From Candidatus Aminicenantota bacterium (lineage in GTDB: Bacteria; Acidobacteriota; Aminicenantia; Aminicenantales; Aminicenantaceae), in contig DRHQ01000064.1 in assembly GCA_011049545.1 (NCBI GenBank), positions 45,025 to 109,024 on the forward strand: 64,000 nt of DNA, given 5' to 3'. Positions 17,377 to 27,160 of this stretch are shown piece by piece. Position numbers and translations under genes: made by a program. The notes under the pieces are model-generated. The model saw only the letters and a list, made by a program, of their open reading frames with translations. It was not told the origin of the DNA and made no database searches. Positions within the stretch are counted from its first letter, which is position 1; each line of letters begins with the position of its first letter.

Positions 17377-19653
17377 ATGAGGAAAAAAGAATATTTTGCC
17401 GATTCTGAAGAGGCCAGTCTCCTCTATCGCGAAGAATTCAGAGATATGAAAACAGAAGAGCCTGAAGTTGCCCCTTCACCCGAAAAGGATAAATTTGAAA
17501 TTATAGGTAAATCCACTTCTAGAATAGATGGGGAAAAAATTGTCACCGGTCGAGCCCCTTACACTCACGATATTAAGCTCAGAGGAATGCTCTATGGAAA
17601 GATTTTAAGAAGCCCTCATGCCTGTGCAGAAGTAATTTCTATGGACATAAGCCAGGTTCAGAGCCTACCCGGAGTCAAAGCTGCTATCCAGCTCAAAAAA
17701 GGACGTGTCACATATGCTGGCGAGCAGGTTGCGGCGGTGGCAGCAGTGGATGAGAAAACAGCAGAGCAGGCTCTAAAATTAATTAAAGTCGAATACAAAT
17801 CCCTTCCTTTCGCAGTCACGGAAGAGAAAGCTATGGAAGAAGGAGCACCTCAGGTCCGCAAGAGGCCTAATGTCCAAAAATTTAATGAGTACACTCGTGG
17901 CAACATCGACAAAGGATTCAAGGAAGCTGACTTTGTCCTGGAGAACACCTATAAAACAGCTGTGGAGATCCATCATCCTGCCGAAACCCATGGCAGTGTA
18001 GCCAAATGGGAAGGAGAGAGGCTTACTGTCTGGGATTCCACCCAGGCAATTTTTGGTGTCAGGGATGGTCTAGCCCGCGCTCTGAAAATTCCAGCGAGCC
18101 GGATAAAAGTTATAAAACATTACATGGGAGGCGGATTTGGCAGTAAACTCGGAATAAACGATTACACTGTGGCAGCAGCAATGCTCGCCAAGCAAGCCAA
18201 TAAACCTGTTAAAATCATTCTTTCCAGAAGAGAGAATTCTCTCTGTGTGGGAAACCGTCCCTCAAGCTTACAGACCATAAAAGGAGGAGTAAAGAAGGAT
18301 GGGACTCTCACTGCCCTCTATCTGAAGAATTATACCAGCGGAGGAATCGGCAGAGGAGACTATTGCTCAGAACCAGTTGTCGATCTTTACAAATGCCCCA
18401 ATGTGCAAGTCGAGGAACACTCGGTTTTTACAAACACCGGTGCTTCACGCCCCACAAGAGCTCCTGGCCATGTCCAGGGAACCTTTGCTCTTGAGGGCTT
18501 CCTGGAAGAACTGGCCAACAAGATCAATCTAGATCCTTTAGAATTAAGGAAGAAAAACTACAGCACCAAAAACCAGGGAGACAAAGAAACACCCTATTCC
18601 TCAAAAGGATTGAATAAGTGCTATCAATTAGGAGCAGAAAAGATCGGCTGGAAGAGAAGGAATAAAAGGCCTGGAGAAGGAAATGGAAAAGTTCGCCGAG
18701 GACTGGGAGTGGCCAGTCAAATATGGTGGGGAGTGGGAAGAGCTGGAACCCAGGCTGACGTAAAACTACATCCAGACGGAAGTGTTGAGGCTATCTGCGG
18801 AACCCAGGACATCGGTTGCGGGACAAGAACCTACATGGCAACTATCACGGCAGAGACTCTAGGATTAAGGCCAAAAGATGTTACAGTAAAAATCGGAAAC
18901 ACAGAGTATCCCTGGTGTGGTGGTTCTGGAGGAAGCACTACGACTCCTTCTGTTGCCCCGGCCATAAGGGATGCTGCCCTGAAAGCTGCTGATTATCTCA
19001 AGAAGATGGCAGCAGAAAAGCTGAAGGCAAAGCCCGATGAAATCAACATAACAAAAGGGAAGTTTTCAAATAAAAATGATCCGGTACAATCCATAGGTTA
19101 TAAAAAACTGATAGAAGAATTACGTAAAGAACGCAAATTTCGCAGAGAAAAAGTTTTCCACGGCGAATACGTCGGGCGTCCTTCTGGCTTCGCCTATAAC
19201 ACTTTTGGAGCTCATTTCGCGGAAGTAGAAGTGGATGTGGAGACAGGTAAGGTAAAAGTTCTCAAAGTTGTCGGTGTCCATGAAATAGGACGGCTAATTA
19301 ATAAAATAACTGCAGAAAGTCAGATCATCGGAGGCATTACTCAGGGAGTAAGCACAGCCCTCTTTGAAGAAAGGATTATGGATAACACAACCGGAAATGT
19401 GGCTAATCCAAATTTTAGGGATTATAAAATTGCTACCTCCCTGGATATTCCTGAGATAACACCCCTAATTGTGGACACGGTCGATCCCAGGATAAACAAC
19501 CTGGGTGCCAAAGGACTTGGTGAGCCCCCCCGGATTCCTCCTGCCGGAGCTATTGCCAACGCAGTCTATAATGCCATCGGAGTCCATGTCAGAGAGATAC
19601 CGATGACTCCTGATAAAGTCCTCCAAGCTTTGAAACGGAAGGAGGTAGACTGA
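17377..19653 (+). CDS. Molybdopterin-binding catalytic subunit, PaoC/YagR-like
   Basis: The 758-residue protein is a xanthine-oxidase-family large subunit: IGKSTSRIDGEKIVTGRAPY at the start of the aldehyde oxidase a/b hammerhead, HYMGGGFGSKLG, RPTRAPGHVQ, and near the C-terminus GAKGLGEPP, whose glutamate is the conserved active-site base. No signal peptide is present, so it would be exported with its Tat-tagged partner. The usual N-terminus is extended by about 40 residues. Family members oxidise aldehydes or hydroxylate heterocycles; the substrate is unknown. It begins 1 nt after the [2Fe-2S] gene and overlaps the FAD gene by 1 nt. Confidence 0.88.
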   Translation: MRKKEYFADSEEASLLYREEFRDMKTEEPEVAPSPEKDKFEIIGKSTSRIDGEKIVTGRAPYTHDIKLRGMLYGKILRSPHACAEVISMDISQVQSLPGVKAAIQLKKGRVTYAGEQVAAVAAVDEKTAEQALKLIKVEYKSLPFAVTEEKAMEEGAPQVRKRPNVQKFNEYTRGNIDKGFKEADFVLENTYKTAVEIHHPAETHGSVAKWEGERLTVWDSTQAIFGVRDGLARALKIPASRIKVIKHYMGGGFGSKLGINDYTVAAAMLAKQANKPVKIILSRRENSLCVGNRPSSLQTIKGGVKKDGTLTALYLKNYTSGGIGRGDYCSEPVVDLYKCPNVQVEEHSVFTNTGASRPTRAPGHVQGTFALEGFLEELANKINLDPLELRKKNYSTKNQGDKETPYSSKGLNKCYQLGAEKIGWKRRNKRPGEGNGKVRRGLGVASQIWWGVGRAGTQADVKLHPDGSVEAICGTQDIGCGTRTYMATITAETLGLRPKDVTVKIGNTEYPWCGGSGGSTTTPSVAPAIRDAALKAADYLKKMAAEKLKAKPDEINITKGKFSNKNDPVQSIGYKKLIEELRKERKFRREKVFHGEYVGRPSGFAYNTFGAHFAEVEVDVETGKVKVLKVVGVHEIGRLINKITAESQIIGGITQGVSTALFEERIMDNTTGNVANPNFRDYKIATSLDIPEITPLIVDTVDPRINNLGAKGLGEPPRIPPAGAIANAVYNAIGVHVREIPMTPDKVLQALKRKEVD

Positions 19654-20627
19654 TGACAAACTTTAAGATTGCTGAGCCCCAAACAATCGACCAGGTAACT
19701 TCTTTAACAATCGACAAAAAAGATAAGTACAAACTAATGGCTGGGGGGACAGATCTTCTGGCTGAGATAAAAGACGAGATAATCGAACCAGAAGTTGTAG
19801 TGGACCTTAAATCCATCCCTGATCTTTCATATATCAAAAAGGAGAAGAACGGAGTCCGAATCGGAGCTTTGACAAGCTTAGCTCGACTGGCAGAAGATAC
19901 TTTAATAAAAAATGAGTACCCTGCTCTTCATGAAGCAGCCAATTCTGTCGCCTCACCTCAGCTCAGGAATATGGGTACTGCAGGAGGAAATTTATGCCAG
20001 AGGCCGCGATGCTGGTATTATCGTGATCCTCAAGTAAAATGCCGCAAAAAAGGAGGAGGCAGGTGTTTCGCCTTCAGGGGAAAAAACAAGTACCATGCCA
20101 TCCTTGGTGGAGGACTCTGTTACATTGTCCATCCATCGGATTTAGCTCCAGCCCTAATTGCCCTGGATGCAGAAATCTCAATAAACTCTCCCAAGGGAAA
20201 TACGACCATCCCCCTGACAAATTTTTATACCCTTCCCAAGATAAATGTTAGGAAAGAGAATATCCTAGCGCCAAACGAAGTTTTACGGGAGATAAAAATC
20301 CCTCTGATAAAAAAAGAAGAAAAAAGCACCTACAGCAAATTCATTGAAAGGGGAACCTGGGATTTTGCCATTGTTTCCGCAGCAGTGAAAGGAACTGTAT
20401 CAGGAGGCATTTTTAGGGATATAACGATAGTTTTAGGAGGAGTGGCTCCTGTTCCCTGGAGACTTACAAAGGCTGAAAATATAATAAAGGGCAAAAAAAT
20501 TACAGAAGATCTGGTAAGAAAAGCTACTAGAGAAGCCCTGAAGGAAGCAAAACCCTTGGAAGAAAACGGGTACAAAAAGGAACTCGCTGAGATTGTTCTC
20601 TACAGAGCTGTGTTATCTTTATTGTAG
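19653..20627 (+). CDS. FAD and [4Fe-4S] subunit, PaoB/YagS-like
   Basis: The 324-residue FAD-binding subunit has AGGTDLL near residue 30 and TAGGNLCQ at 109-116. Between and after these lie Cys115, 120, 130, 138 and 156, an insertion that in PaoB and in 4-hydroxybenzoyl-CoA reductase beta subunits holds an extra [4Fe-4S] cluster. This marks the complex as the PaoABC type rather than CoxMSL. It would pass electrons from the molybdenum and [2Fe-2S] subunits to an outside acceptor. It is the last gene of a tight three-gene operon; a decayed palindrome pair follows. Confidence 0.87.
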   Translation: MTNFKIAEPQTIDQVTSLTIDKKDKYKLMAGGTDLLAEIKDEIIEPEVVVDLKSIPDLSYIKKEKNGVRIGALTSLARLAEDTLIKNEYPALHEAANSVASPQLRNMGTAGGNLCQRPRCWYYRDPQVKCRKKGGGRCFAFRGKNKYHAILGGGLCYIVHPSDLAPALIALDAEISINSPKGNTTIPLTNFYTLPKINVRKENILAPNEVLREIKIPLIKKEEKSTYSKFIERGTWDFAIVSAAVKGTVSGGIFRDITIVLGGVAPVPWRLTKAENIIKGKKITEDLVRKATREALKEAKPLEENGYKKELAEIVLYRAVLSLL

Positions 20628-20658
20628 GAGTGCTTGTTTCTAAGGCGTTTGAAACTAG

Positions 20659-20730
20659 TGGGATTTGATCTATTAAATCCCCATGTTTAATGGCACGATA
20701 AAAAAGCCGGGCTTGATGAATAAAATCCCA
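20659..20730. repeat. Decayed pair of GTAG-type palindromes
   Basis: Two degenerate copies of the family seen from 37 to 62 kb: GTGGGATTTGATCTATTAAA followed by TCCCCAT at 20659-20685, and GCCGGGCTTGATGAATAAAA followed by TCCCA at 20706-20730. They lie between two plus-strand operons and have the same plus-strand orientation as all other copies, so here they oppose transcription. Confidence 0.55.
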
Positions 20731-20791
20731 TCAAATGAAGAAATGAATTTGACAATTTTCTGGATAATAAAATAAAAAAGAGAGGATTAAC

Positions 20792-21274
20792 ATGATAGAA
20801 ACCATTAATTTCAAACTAAATGATAAACCCACGCGATTGAATGTAGACGGTGAGCGCATGCTCTTATGGGCTTTGCGCTCTGAATTGAGCCTTACAGGAA
20901 CAAAGTTCGGTTGTGGAGAGGGTTTTTGCGGTTCCTGCACTGTCCTCGTGAACAAAGAAGCTGTCCGATCATGTCAGTTTCCTGTAAAAGATGTAAAAGG
21001 AAAAGATGTTATTACTATCGAGGGCTTAGCCAAAAACGGAAACCTCCATCCCCTCCAGAAAGCATTCATAAAACACGATGCTCTTCAATGTGGATTTTGT
21101 ACTCCTGGTATGATTCTCAATGCTTACAGCGTATTGTTAAAAAATCCTCAGCCTTCCCATAAAGATATCCTTCAAAATATGGATGAGAATTTATGCCGCT
21201 GTGGAGCACATACGCGAATTGTTCAAGCTATCAAAACCGCAGCCAAGGAGATGATAGGAGGTGAGAAGAGATGA
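20792..21274 (+). CDS. [2Fe-2S] subunit of an IorAB-type molybdenum hydroxylase
   Basis: The 160-residue protein has the two-cluster pattern of IorA and CoxS: Cys41, 46, 49 and 61 (GCGEGFCGSC), then Cys100, 103, 135 and 137 (QCGFCTPG, LCRCG). It has no signal peptide of its own. Its gene overlaps that of the Tat-tagged large subunit by 4 nt, so the pair should be exported together. No FAD subunit follows, which fits the IorAB class (isoquinoline 1-oxidoreductase, nicotinate dehydrogenase-like), which passes electrons to other carriers. TTGACA at 20749 could be its -35 box, though the -10 is poor. Confidence 0.87.
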   Translation: MIETINFKLNDKPTRLNVDGERMLLWALRSELSLTGTKFGCGEGFCGSCTVLVNKEAVRSCQFPVKDVKGKDVITIEGLAKNGNLHPLQKAFIKHDALQCGFCTPGMILNAYSVLLKNPQPSHKDILQNMDENLCRCGAHTRIVQAIKTAAKEMIGGEKR

Positions 21275-23427
21275 AAAAAGATGATTACATGGACCTTGAT
21301 TTTAGTGATATAGAAGCCCACTTCCCCCTTGACCGTCGGGAATTCATTAAGCTGTTCGGTGGCGGAATCATAATCCTCGTCTCTTTAAGAGACGCTGAAG
21401 CACTGCCACAACAAAGCCGCAGAAGGTTGCGCCCGGAGCTACCCGAAGATTTCAACGCTTTTCTTAGAATCGGAGAGGACGGCAGAGTCAGGTGCTTTAC
21501 AGGAAAGGTTGAGTTGGGCCAGGGCATCATAACTTCACTGGCCCAGATGTTAGCAGATGAGCTGGAAGTATCCTTGAACTCAGTTGATATGGTGATGGGA
21601 GATACAGATCTCTGTCCTTGGGATATGGGGACCTTCGGTTCCATGACCACGCGCTTCTTTGGGCCTCCTCTCAGAGAAGCCGCGGCAAAAGCGAGAGCAG
21701 TTTTGATGGAGCTAGCGACTGAATATCTGCAAGTGTCTTTGAACAAGCTGAAAGCAAAGGACGGAGTAATATTTGACAAAACACAGCCCAAAAATCAGGT
21801 TACTTACGCCCAACTGACTAAAGGAAAAAAAATCGTAAAGAAATTGGAAGGAAAGGTTTCATTAAAAGCTGCATCAGAATTTACTATAGTAGGTAAACCT
21901 GTTTCCCGAACTGACGCACAAGAAAAAGTCACTGGCAAAGCAATGTTTTCAGGAGACATCCGCCTACCAGGCATGCTGTATGCCAGGATTTTAATACCCC
22001 CTGCCCATGGGGCAAAAATAAAGAGCATGGACACCTCTGCAGCGGAAAAAATAAAGGGCGTCCGGGTGATCAAAGACGGAGATTTGATTGCGGTTCTCCA
22101 CAAACATCCAGAGGAAGCTGGAAAAGCCCTGGCAAAAGTTAAAGCTAAGTATGATTTGCCAGAAGCGAAGGTAGACGACAAGACAATTTTTGATCATTTG
22201 CTCAAGGTTGCCCCGGAAGGAGAAGCAGTCGTCCAGGGAGGAAATCTCCAAACAGGGGAAAAGCTCTCAGCCCATATTGTTGAAGAAACATATTTGAACA
22301 GCTACGTGGCTCATGCCACTACGGAAACTCATACAGCCTTGGTCAAAATCGAGGGCAATAAGGCCACAGTCTGGGCTTCTACTCAAACGCCCTTCAGGGC
22401 CAAGGATGAAGTGGCACAGGTTCTAGGCTTTCCTTCAAAAAATGTCCGAGTCATCCCTCCCTTTGTAGGAGGTGGCTTTGGTGGAAAGAGCAATAATAAG
22501 CAAGTTGTACAGGCAGCTCGGTTAGCAAAATTAGCTGGAAAACCTGTCCAGGTTGCCTGGAGCCGGGCAGAAGAATTCTTTCATGATACATTCCGTCCGG
22601 CAGCAGTTGTTAAAATAAAATCGGGAGTTAAAGACTCAGGAAAAATTTTTCTCTGGGATTATAAAGTTTATTTCGCAGGGGAAAGAGGTTCTCAACAATT
22701 TTATGATATCCCTCATCATCAGACTGTTTCCACTGGAGGAGGCTGGCGGGGAACTCCTGGTTCACATCCCTTTGGCACAGGGGCCTGGCGGGCACCTGCC
22801 AACAACACCAACACCTTTGCCAGAGAATCGCAAATTGACATCATGGCTTCTAAGGCAGGTATAGATCCTCTGGAATTCCGATTGAAGAATTTAAAGGATA
22901 AAAGAATGCTTGGAGTTCTCACCGCTGCTGCAAAAAAATTCGGCTGGACTAAATCCAAAGCAACAAACGGCCGTGGTTATGGTATATCTTTGGGTATTGA
23001 TACGGGTACTTATGTGGCCCTCATGGCAGAAGTTGAGGTTGATAAGAAAGGAGCTGTTCAGGTTAAGCATGTTGTCTGTGCTCAGGATATGGGTCTTTCG
23101 ATCAATCCCGAGGGAGCGAAAATGCAAGTAGAAGGCTGCATCACGATGGGACTGGGTTATGCTCTTACTGAAGAAATCCATTTCAAGGGTGGAGAGATTT
23201 TTGACCTCAACTTTGATACGTATGAAATACCACGTTTCTCCTGGCTTCCCAAAATTGAGACGGTGTTGATCGACGCTAAAGATTCTCCTCCTCAGGGAGG
23301 TGGGGAACCAGCAATTATTTGTATGGGGGCTGTCGTTGCCAATGCGATTTATGACGCAACCGGTGCCAGGTTGTTCCAACTCCCCATGACTCCCGAGCGC
23401 ATCAAAGAGGCGATGAATCCTAAGTAA
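21271..23427 (+). CDS. Tat-exported molybdopterin subunit, IorB-like
   Basis: The 718-residue protein has a Tat signal DRREFIKLFGGGI (Arg22-23). The IorB layout follows: an early segment with GKVELGQGIITSLAQMLADE and GSMTTRF, then the aldehyde oxidase hammerhead VGKPVSRTDAQEKVTGKAMF, PPFVGGGFGGKS, GAWRAPANNTN, and a late GGGEPAIICMGA with the glutamate base. This order, split and rearranged relative to xanthine dehydrogenase, is that of isoquinoline 1-oxidoreductase beta and periplasmic aldehyde dehydrogenases. Substrate unknown. The gene ends at a hairpin facing convergent mocA and xdhC. Confidence 0.87.
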   Translation: MKKDDYMDLDFSDIEAHFPLDRREFIKLFGGGIIILVSLRDAEALPQQSRRRLRPELPEDFNAFLRIGEDGRVRCFTGKVELGQGIITSLAQMLADELEVSLNSVDMVMGDTDLCPWDMGTFGSMTTRFFGPPLREAAAKARAVLMELATEYLQVSLNKLKAKDGVIFDKTQPKNQVTYAQLTKGKKIVKKLEGKVSLKAASEFTIVGKPVSRTDAQEKVTGKAMFSGDIRLPGMLYARILIPPAHGAKIKSMDTSAAEKIKGVRVIKDGDLIAVLHKHPEEAGKALAKVKAKYDLPEAKVDDKTIFDHLLKVAPEGEAVVQGGNLQTGEKLSAHIVEETYLNSYVAHATTETHTALVKIEGNKATVWASTQTPFRAKDEVAQVLGFPSKNVRVIPPFVGGGFGGKSNNKQVVQAARLAKLAGKPVQVAWSRAEEFFHDTFRPAAVVKIKSGVKDSGKIFLWDYKVYFAGERGSQQFYDIPHHQTVSTGGGWRGTPGSHPFGTGAWRAPANNTNTFARESQIDIMASKAGIDPLEFRLKNLKDKRMLGVLTAAAKKFGWTKSKATNGRGYGISLGIDTGTYVALMAEVEVDKKGAVQVKHVVCAQDMGLSINPEGAKMQVEGCITMGLGYALTEEIHFKGGEIFDLNFDTYEIPRFSWLPKIETVLIDAKDSPPQGGGEPAIICMGAVVANAIYDATGARLFQLPMTPERIKEAMNPK

Positions 23428-23465
23428 AAGGAAGCATTTCTAATTCAGCAATAACTGATTGCTAT

Positions 23466-23494
23466 AAAAAAATGGGGACAGGCTCCATTTTTTT
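23466..23494. terminator. Bidirectional hairpin terminator between convergent operons
   Basis: AAAAAAATGG and CCATTTTTTT form a ten-base stem with loop GGACAGGCT. The A run before and T run after let it work in both directions, for the iorB-like gene on plus and mocA on minus. The loop sequence recalls dispersed GGGGACAGGCTCC repeats seen in other genomes, so it may also be repeat-derived. Confidence 0.65.
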
Positions 23495-23538
23495 GCGAAA
23501 TAGCCTAGCCCCCAAAACCTTTTCTAATACAAACGCAA

Positions 23539-24126
23539 TTATTCTTTCTTCTCTAATTCTCTCTTATAATCCGACTCGGAATCAATATCCTGGAATATGC
23601 TCGATGCTTCCACATCAACCTCTAATATATCTTCAGGATGATTATAAACGGTGCCGCGGAGGCCAACCTCAGGACTCAGATTTTCCACTTCCTCCCCGTA
23701 TTTCACGTCAATGAGCACAGGATGACCCCTCTCCTTTTTATAAACAGGTAGAACAATCCCTTTTCCTGAGCTTTTATAGGCATCGATAAGTTTGTTAATG
23801 ACGGTTGTCGATATTTTCGGTTGGTCACCAAGTACAACCAGAACTGCCCGGATTTCCTCAGACAAGGACTTAAATCCACACTGGACAGATGAAAGCATCC
23901 CGCTCCGAAAATCACGATTATAAACAATCTTTACAGGATAATTCTTGATTTTCTCCTCTGTCTTTTCTCGATCTGACCCAAGAATGACCAAAGTCTGCTC
24001 AACCTTCGATGACACGACAGTCTCAACGATAGTCTCGATCATGGTTTTTTCTCCGAAAGGGAGAAGAAGCTTTGGCTTTCCCATTCTTTTGGATTCTCCA
24101 GCAGCTAAAATCATTGCCCAAATCAT
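23539..24126 (-). CDS. mocA: Molybdenum cofactor nucleotidyltransferase (MocA-like)
   Basis: The 195-residue protein begins with the sugar-nucleotide transferase-type motif ILAAGESKRMGKPKLLLPFG, and has VVLGDQP for metal binding and RGHPVLID, all typical of MocA/MobA. MocA converts Moco to the cytosine dinucleotide form needed by xanthine-oxidase-family enzymes such as those at 16.7-23.4 kb. AAGGAAGGG precedes the ATG. It follows xdhC by 20 nt in one operon, convergent with the hydroxylase operons it probably serves. Confidence 0.85.
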   Translation of the reverse strand: MIWAMILAAGESKRMGKPKLLLPFGEKTMIETIVETVVSSKVEQTLVILGSDREKTEEKIKNYPVKIVYNRDFRSGMLSSVQCGFKSLSEEIRAVLVVLGDQPKISTTVINKLIDAYKSSGKGIVLPVYKKERGHPVLIDVKYGEEVENLSPEVGLRGTVYNHPEDILEVDVEASSIFQDIDSESDYKRELEKKE

Positions 24127-24146
24127 TTTATACCCTTCCTTTTATT

Positions 24147-25211
24147 TCAGATTTGACTGCGGACAAGTGCGAGTTGAGCTGCGATGCTGACGGCGATCTC
24201 CTCCACAGTCTTTGATTGGATAGCGATACCAATCGGAGCACAAACACGATCAAATTGGGGAGCGGTGGCCCACCCCTCTTCCAGGAATTTCTTTCGCATA
24301 AGCTTTATCTTGCGGATGCTCCCGATCATACCAATATAAGCAGCTTCAGAAGATATGCATTGCCGTAAAGCTGCCCCGTCGTGCTTGTGTCCTCTAGTAA
24401 CAATCACCAAATATGTATCAGAAGATATGGTAAAATCCTGGATAGCTTTCCCGATTTCACCAACGATTATATTATCCGCGTCAGGAAGTTTTTCCTTATT
24501 AGCAAATTCAGGCCTGTCGTCTATTACAGTTACCTCAAATTTCAAGAGACTTCCTAAATGAGTTACCACCTGACCGATGTGACCCGCGCCGGCAATAACC
24601 AGTTGAGGCAAGGGGAAAATGGGCTCTAAAAAAAGGAACCTCTCCGTTGCCTTTTCAGGGAATATTTCTTTCTTTATTTTCAAGGAGAACGGCTTGCCCT
24701 CAGAAAAAGTATTTTTAATCTCTTTTTTAAAGGGGGAAAGATGCTCTCCAGGATCTACCGAGAGTTTCTCTCTTCTCTCTATCCAATATCGAAAAATAGA
24801 CACTTTTTCTTCGGAGAGCCTGTTTATTAAAGTGGCTAAGATGCCTGGCCTCCGCTTAGTAAGAGATTGGCTTAAATCCTGGAACGTATTTCTATGTACT
24901 TCAGGGCTGGCATCGATAAGGATCTTAACTTCGCCTCCACAGATGGCTTCCTCCTCTGAAGATATGTCAGCCTTAAGGCTAAATTCTGAGAGAAGTGAGG
25001 CTTTTTTCCTTAGGGTCTTTAAAGCTTTTTTTTGAGCATCCGCTTCTAACAGACCGCCTCCCAGAGTTCCATCGAGGAGTCTTTCAGAAGAAAATATGGC
25101 CGAAGCCCCAGGCACCTGGGGAGTTGACCCCTTTGTTTCTACTATTGTAGCTAGAACCAGCGGTTTCCGTTTTTTCATCTCCTCGAGAAGATGAACAAAG
25201 ATGTTTTTCAT
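24147..25211 (-). CDS. xdhC: XdhC-family Moco insertion chaperone
   Basis: The 354-residue protein has the N-terminal XdhC domain (LATIVETKGSTPQVPGA, DGTLGGGLLEA, ICGGEVKILID) and a C-terminal Rossmann domain (VIAGAGHIGQVV, VIDDRPEFAN, YIGMIGS). XdhC/PaoD proteins bind and sulfurate molybdenum cofactor and hand it to xanthine-oxidase-family large subunits. Length and both domains are complete. It stands immediately upstream of mocA, so the pair is the maturation module for the molybdenum hydroxylases in this window. Confidence 0.9.
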   Translation of the reverse strand: MKNIFVHLLEEMKKRKPLVLATIVETKGSTPQVPGASAIFSSERLLDGTLGGGLLEADAQKKALKTLRKKASLLSEFSLKADISSEEEAICGGEVKILIDASPEVHRNTFQDLSQSLTKRRPGILATLINRLSEEKVSIFRYWIERREKLSVDPGEHLSPFKKEIKNTFSEGKPFSLKIKKEIFPEKATERFLFLEPIFPLPQLVIAGAGHIGQVVTHLGSLLKFEVTVIDDRPEFANKEKLPDADNIIVGEIGKAIQDFTISSDTYLVIVTRGHKHDGAALRQCISSEAAYIGMIGSIRKIKLMRKKFLEEGWATAPQFDRVCAPIGIAIQSKTVEEIAVSIAAQLALVRSQI

Positions 25212-25465
25212 TTTATCTACATCTTAGATTCTTTGGCCTTTTTTTTCAACAAAATCGTCTTTCAGGAATGGAGAGAACCGGTAAGTGTAAAAATCATGAA
25301 TAGAAGACAAATAAAATGCAGAATTACTTTAATTTAAGAGAAAAAAGTAAATTATTTTAAGAAAGGGACAATGCATTGATTTTAGATATTTAATAACCAG
25401 GACTAAAAAGGAAAGCTTCTAAAGACATGGATACTTGAAATATTCAAACTTAGGACCTGGTATAG

Positions 25466-27001
25466 TTACTTGATCTCTACGATTCTTTCTTCGATTTTGT
25501 AATTGAGTACTTTGTACTTATTCAGCCATTCCATCAGGATACTGTCTAAAGGAATGCCAGTATCCTTCGGGGCAGTCACAGGAAAACCCAAGTATTTTTC
25601 TTTTGCTTGTCCAACAAAGTAATTATTACTGACAATAGTATATACTTTCCCCGGCCAGAGAACTTTGCCTTTTTTTACCAAAACCTCCCCTTTGATTTCT
25701 ATATAATCTACTCTTTCCCCATAAGGTCTGACTTTTTTAGGGTGATATTTGTACTTTATGCCTGAAACCTGAATTCTATCCCAGCCTCTTTCCACGTCTG
25801 CCTCTAGAGCATCCTTAATCTGCTGACCTGTAAGCTTGAATACAACCAATGTGTTATGAAAAGGAGCAACATCAAATATATTAGATTTGGTTACCGGCCC
25901 AGCCTTAATATCTGCTCTTATTGCTCCAGTGTTGTGAAATCCGATTTGAGCTCCTGTCTTCCATCGCATTACATCAGTTATCCAATTTCCAAGCGTACTT
26001 TCTACAAATATATTTTCTCCTGGATAGAAATTTACATTCTGGTCTATCTTGGCTTCTCCTATAACTTTAGCATATTCTTCCCCGACTAAGTCATCAACTT
26101 CTCTAACTAAAGCAGCAACTTGAGGCGATGGCGTCAAGTCGATATCTGCCCAGAGCCAAATCAATTTTTCTTCATAGCCAACAACTTTATCATTATCAAC
26201 TTCCACTCTTAAATAACCCAGAGTCTCTTGATGTCCCTTTGTTGATTTGACTAATACTCCATCTACATCTTTAAATTTTCCATCCTCAGCAGCGACCAAA
26301 ACTATGTCAATTCCTGCTACTTTTTTAGCTATATTTACTCCCTCATCAAACCAGCCATGGACAATTACCACAATCAAATCTGTCTTTTTGTCCAGCACCG
26401 GGACATAAGAATTAATGGTGGGGACAATCGGTAACACATCAAGACCCTCGACTCTTTCTTTTTGGACTTCTGTCAAGAAATTCTTCTCCATAACTGCAAT
26501 CACTCCCACTTTAATCCCCCCTACCTCAAAGATGTGGTATGGCTCTGCAGAGAAAAGTTTACCGCTTTTTCTATAAATAATGTTGGCCATTACTGTAGGA
26601 AATTTAGCCAGCTTTGCCAGCTCCAATGCATTGCGCTGCCCTCTATCAAAATCATGATTTCCGTAGCTCCAGACATCGTAGTCTAATCTGTTGAGGAACT
26701 CCATTATTGCTCCACCAGCCACGCCTTCATATTCAATTTCTGCGGCAAGTGTCCCGGTTAAAATATCGCCTTTGTCAATTAAAAATACGTTTTTCTCCCC
26801 GGCTCTTATCTTGTTTATATAATGACTAGCTGCCTCCATGCCCCCGATTAATCTTTCTCCATTTTCTACTTTGATCTTGTAGGATTTAAAGTTGCCATGA
26901 GTATCGTTCGAATGAATAAAGGTAATCTTTTCCGGAAACAACGGGCAAACAACAGCAAGTATCAAGCTTGAAACCAGGGCCAGGAAGAAAACTCTTTTCA
27001 C
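25466..27001 (-). CDS. Periplasmic 5'-nucleotidase / UshA-family metallophosphatase
   Basis: The 511-residue protein starts with GTG 8 nt after AAGGAGG. Residues 1-23 are a signal peptide. The metallophosphatase domain follows with HSNDTHG, DKGDILTGT, SYGNHDFDRGQ and VIVHGW as metal and catalytic elements. The C-terminal 5'-nucleotidase domain includes GNWITDVMRWKTGAQIGFHN. It should release phosphate or nucleosides from extracytoplasmic nucleotides. The gene stands alone, with a promoter at 27098-27126. Confidence 0.88.
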   Translation of the reverse strand: MKRVFFLALVSSLILAVVCPLFPEKITFIHSNDTHGNFKSYKIKVENGERLIGGMEAASHYINKIRAGEKNVFLIDKGDILTGTLAAEIEYEGVAGGAIMEFLNRLDYDVWSYGNHDFDRGQRNALELAKLAKFPTVMANIIYRKSGKLFSAEPYHIFEVGGIKVGVIAVMEKNFLTEVQKERVEGLDVLPIVPTINSYVPVLDKKTDLIVVIVHGWFDEGVNIAKKVAGIDIVLVAAEDGKFKDVDGVLVKSTKGHQETLGYLRVEVDNDKVVGYEEKLIWLWADIDLTPSPQVAALVREVDDLVGEEYAKVIGEAKIDQNVNFYPGENIFVESTLGNWITDVMRWKTGAQIGFHNTGAIRADIKAGPVTKSNIFDVAPFHNTLVVFKLTGQQIKDALEADVERGWDRIQVSGIKYKYHPKKVRPYGERVDYIEIKGEVLVKKGKVLWPGKVYTIVSNNYFVGQAKEKYLGFPVTAPKDTGIPLDSILMEWLNKYKVLNYKIEERIVEIK

Positions 27002-27097
27002 CAGAAAATCCTCCTTATTTTGGCTCGTTTTTTATTACTCTTAATCATGGATTATTGTATCAAACAGGAAAGTCTTTCTAATTTCACGCTCAAAAAG

Positions 27098-27126
27098 CTT
27101 ATAGCATAACAAAAATTTGAAGTCAA
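27098..27126 (-). promoter_or_regulatory. Promoter for the 5'-nucleotidase gene
   Basis: On the minus strand TTGACT (27126-27121) is followed after 17 bases by TATAAG (27103-27098). The bases before the -10 box read TTATGC, the same context as in the promoter at 31825-31854. Confidence 0.6.
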
Positions 27127-27160
27127 AAAATTAAGGACAAAAAATCAAGATTTTCGCAAA

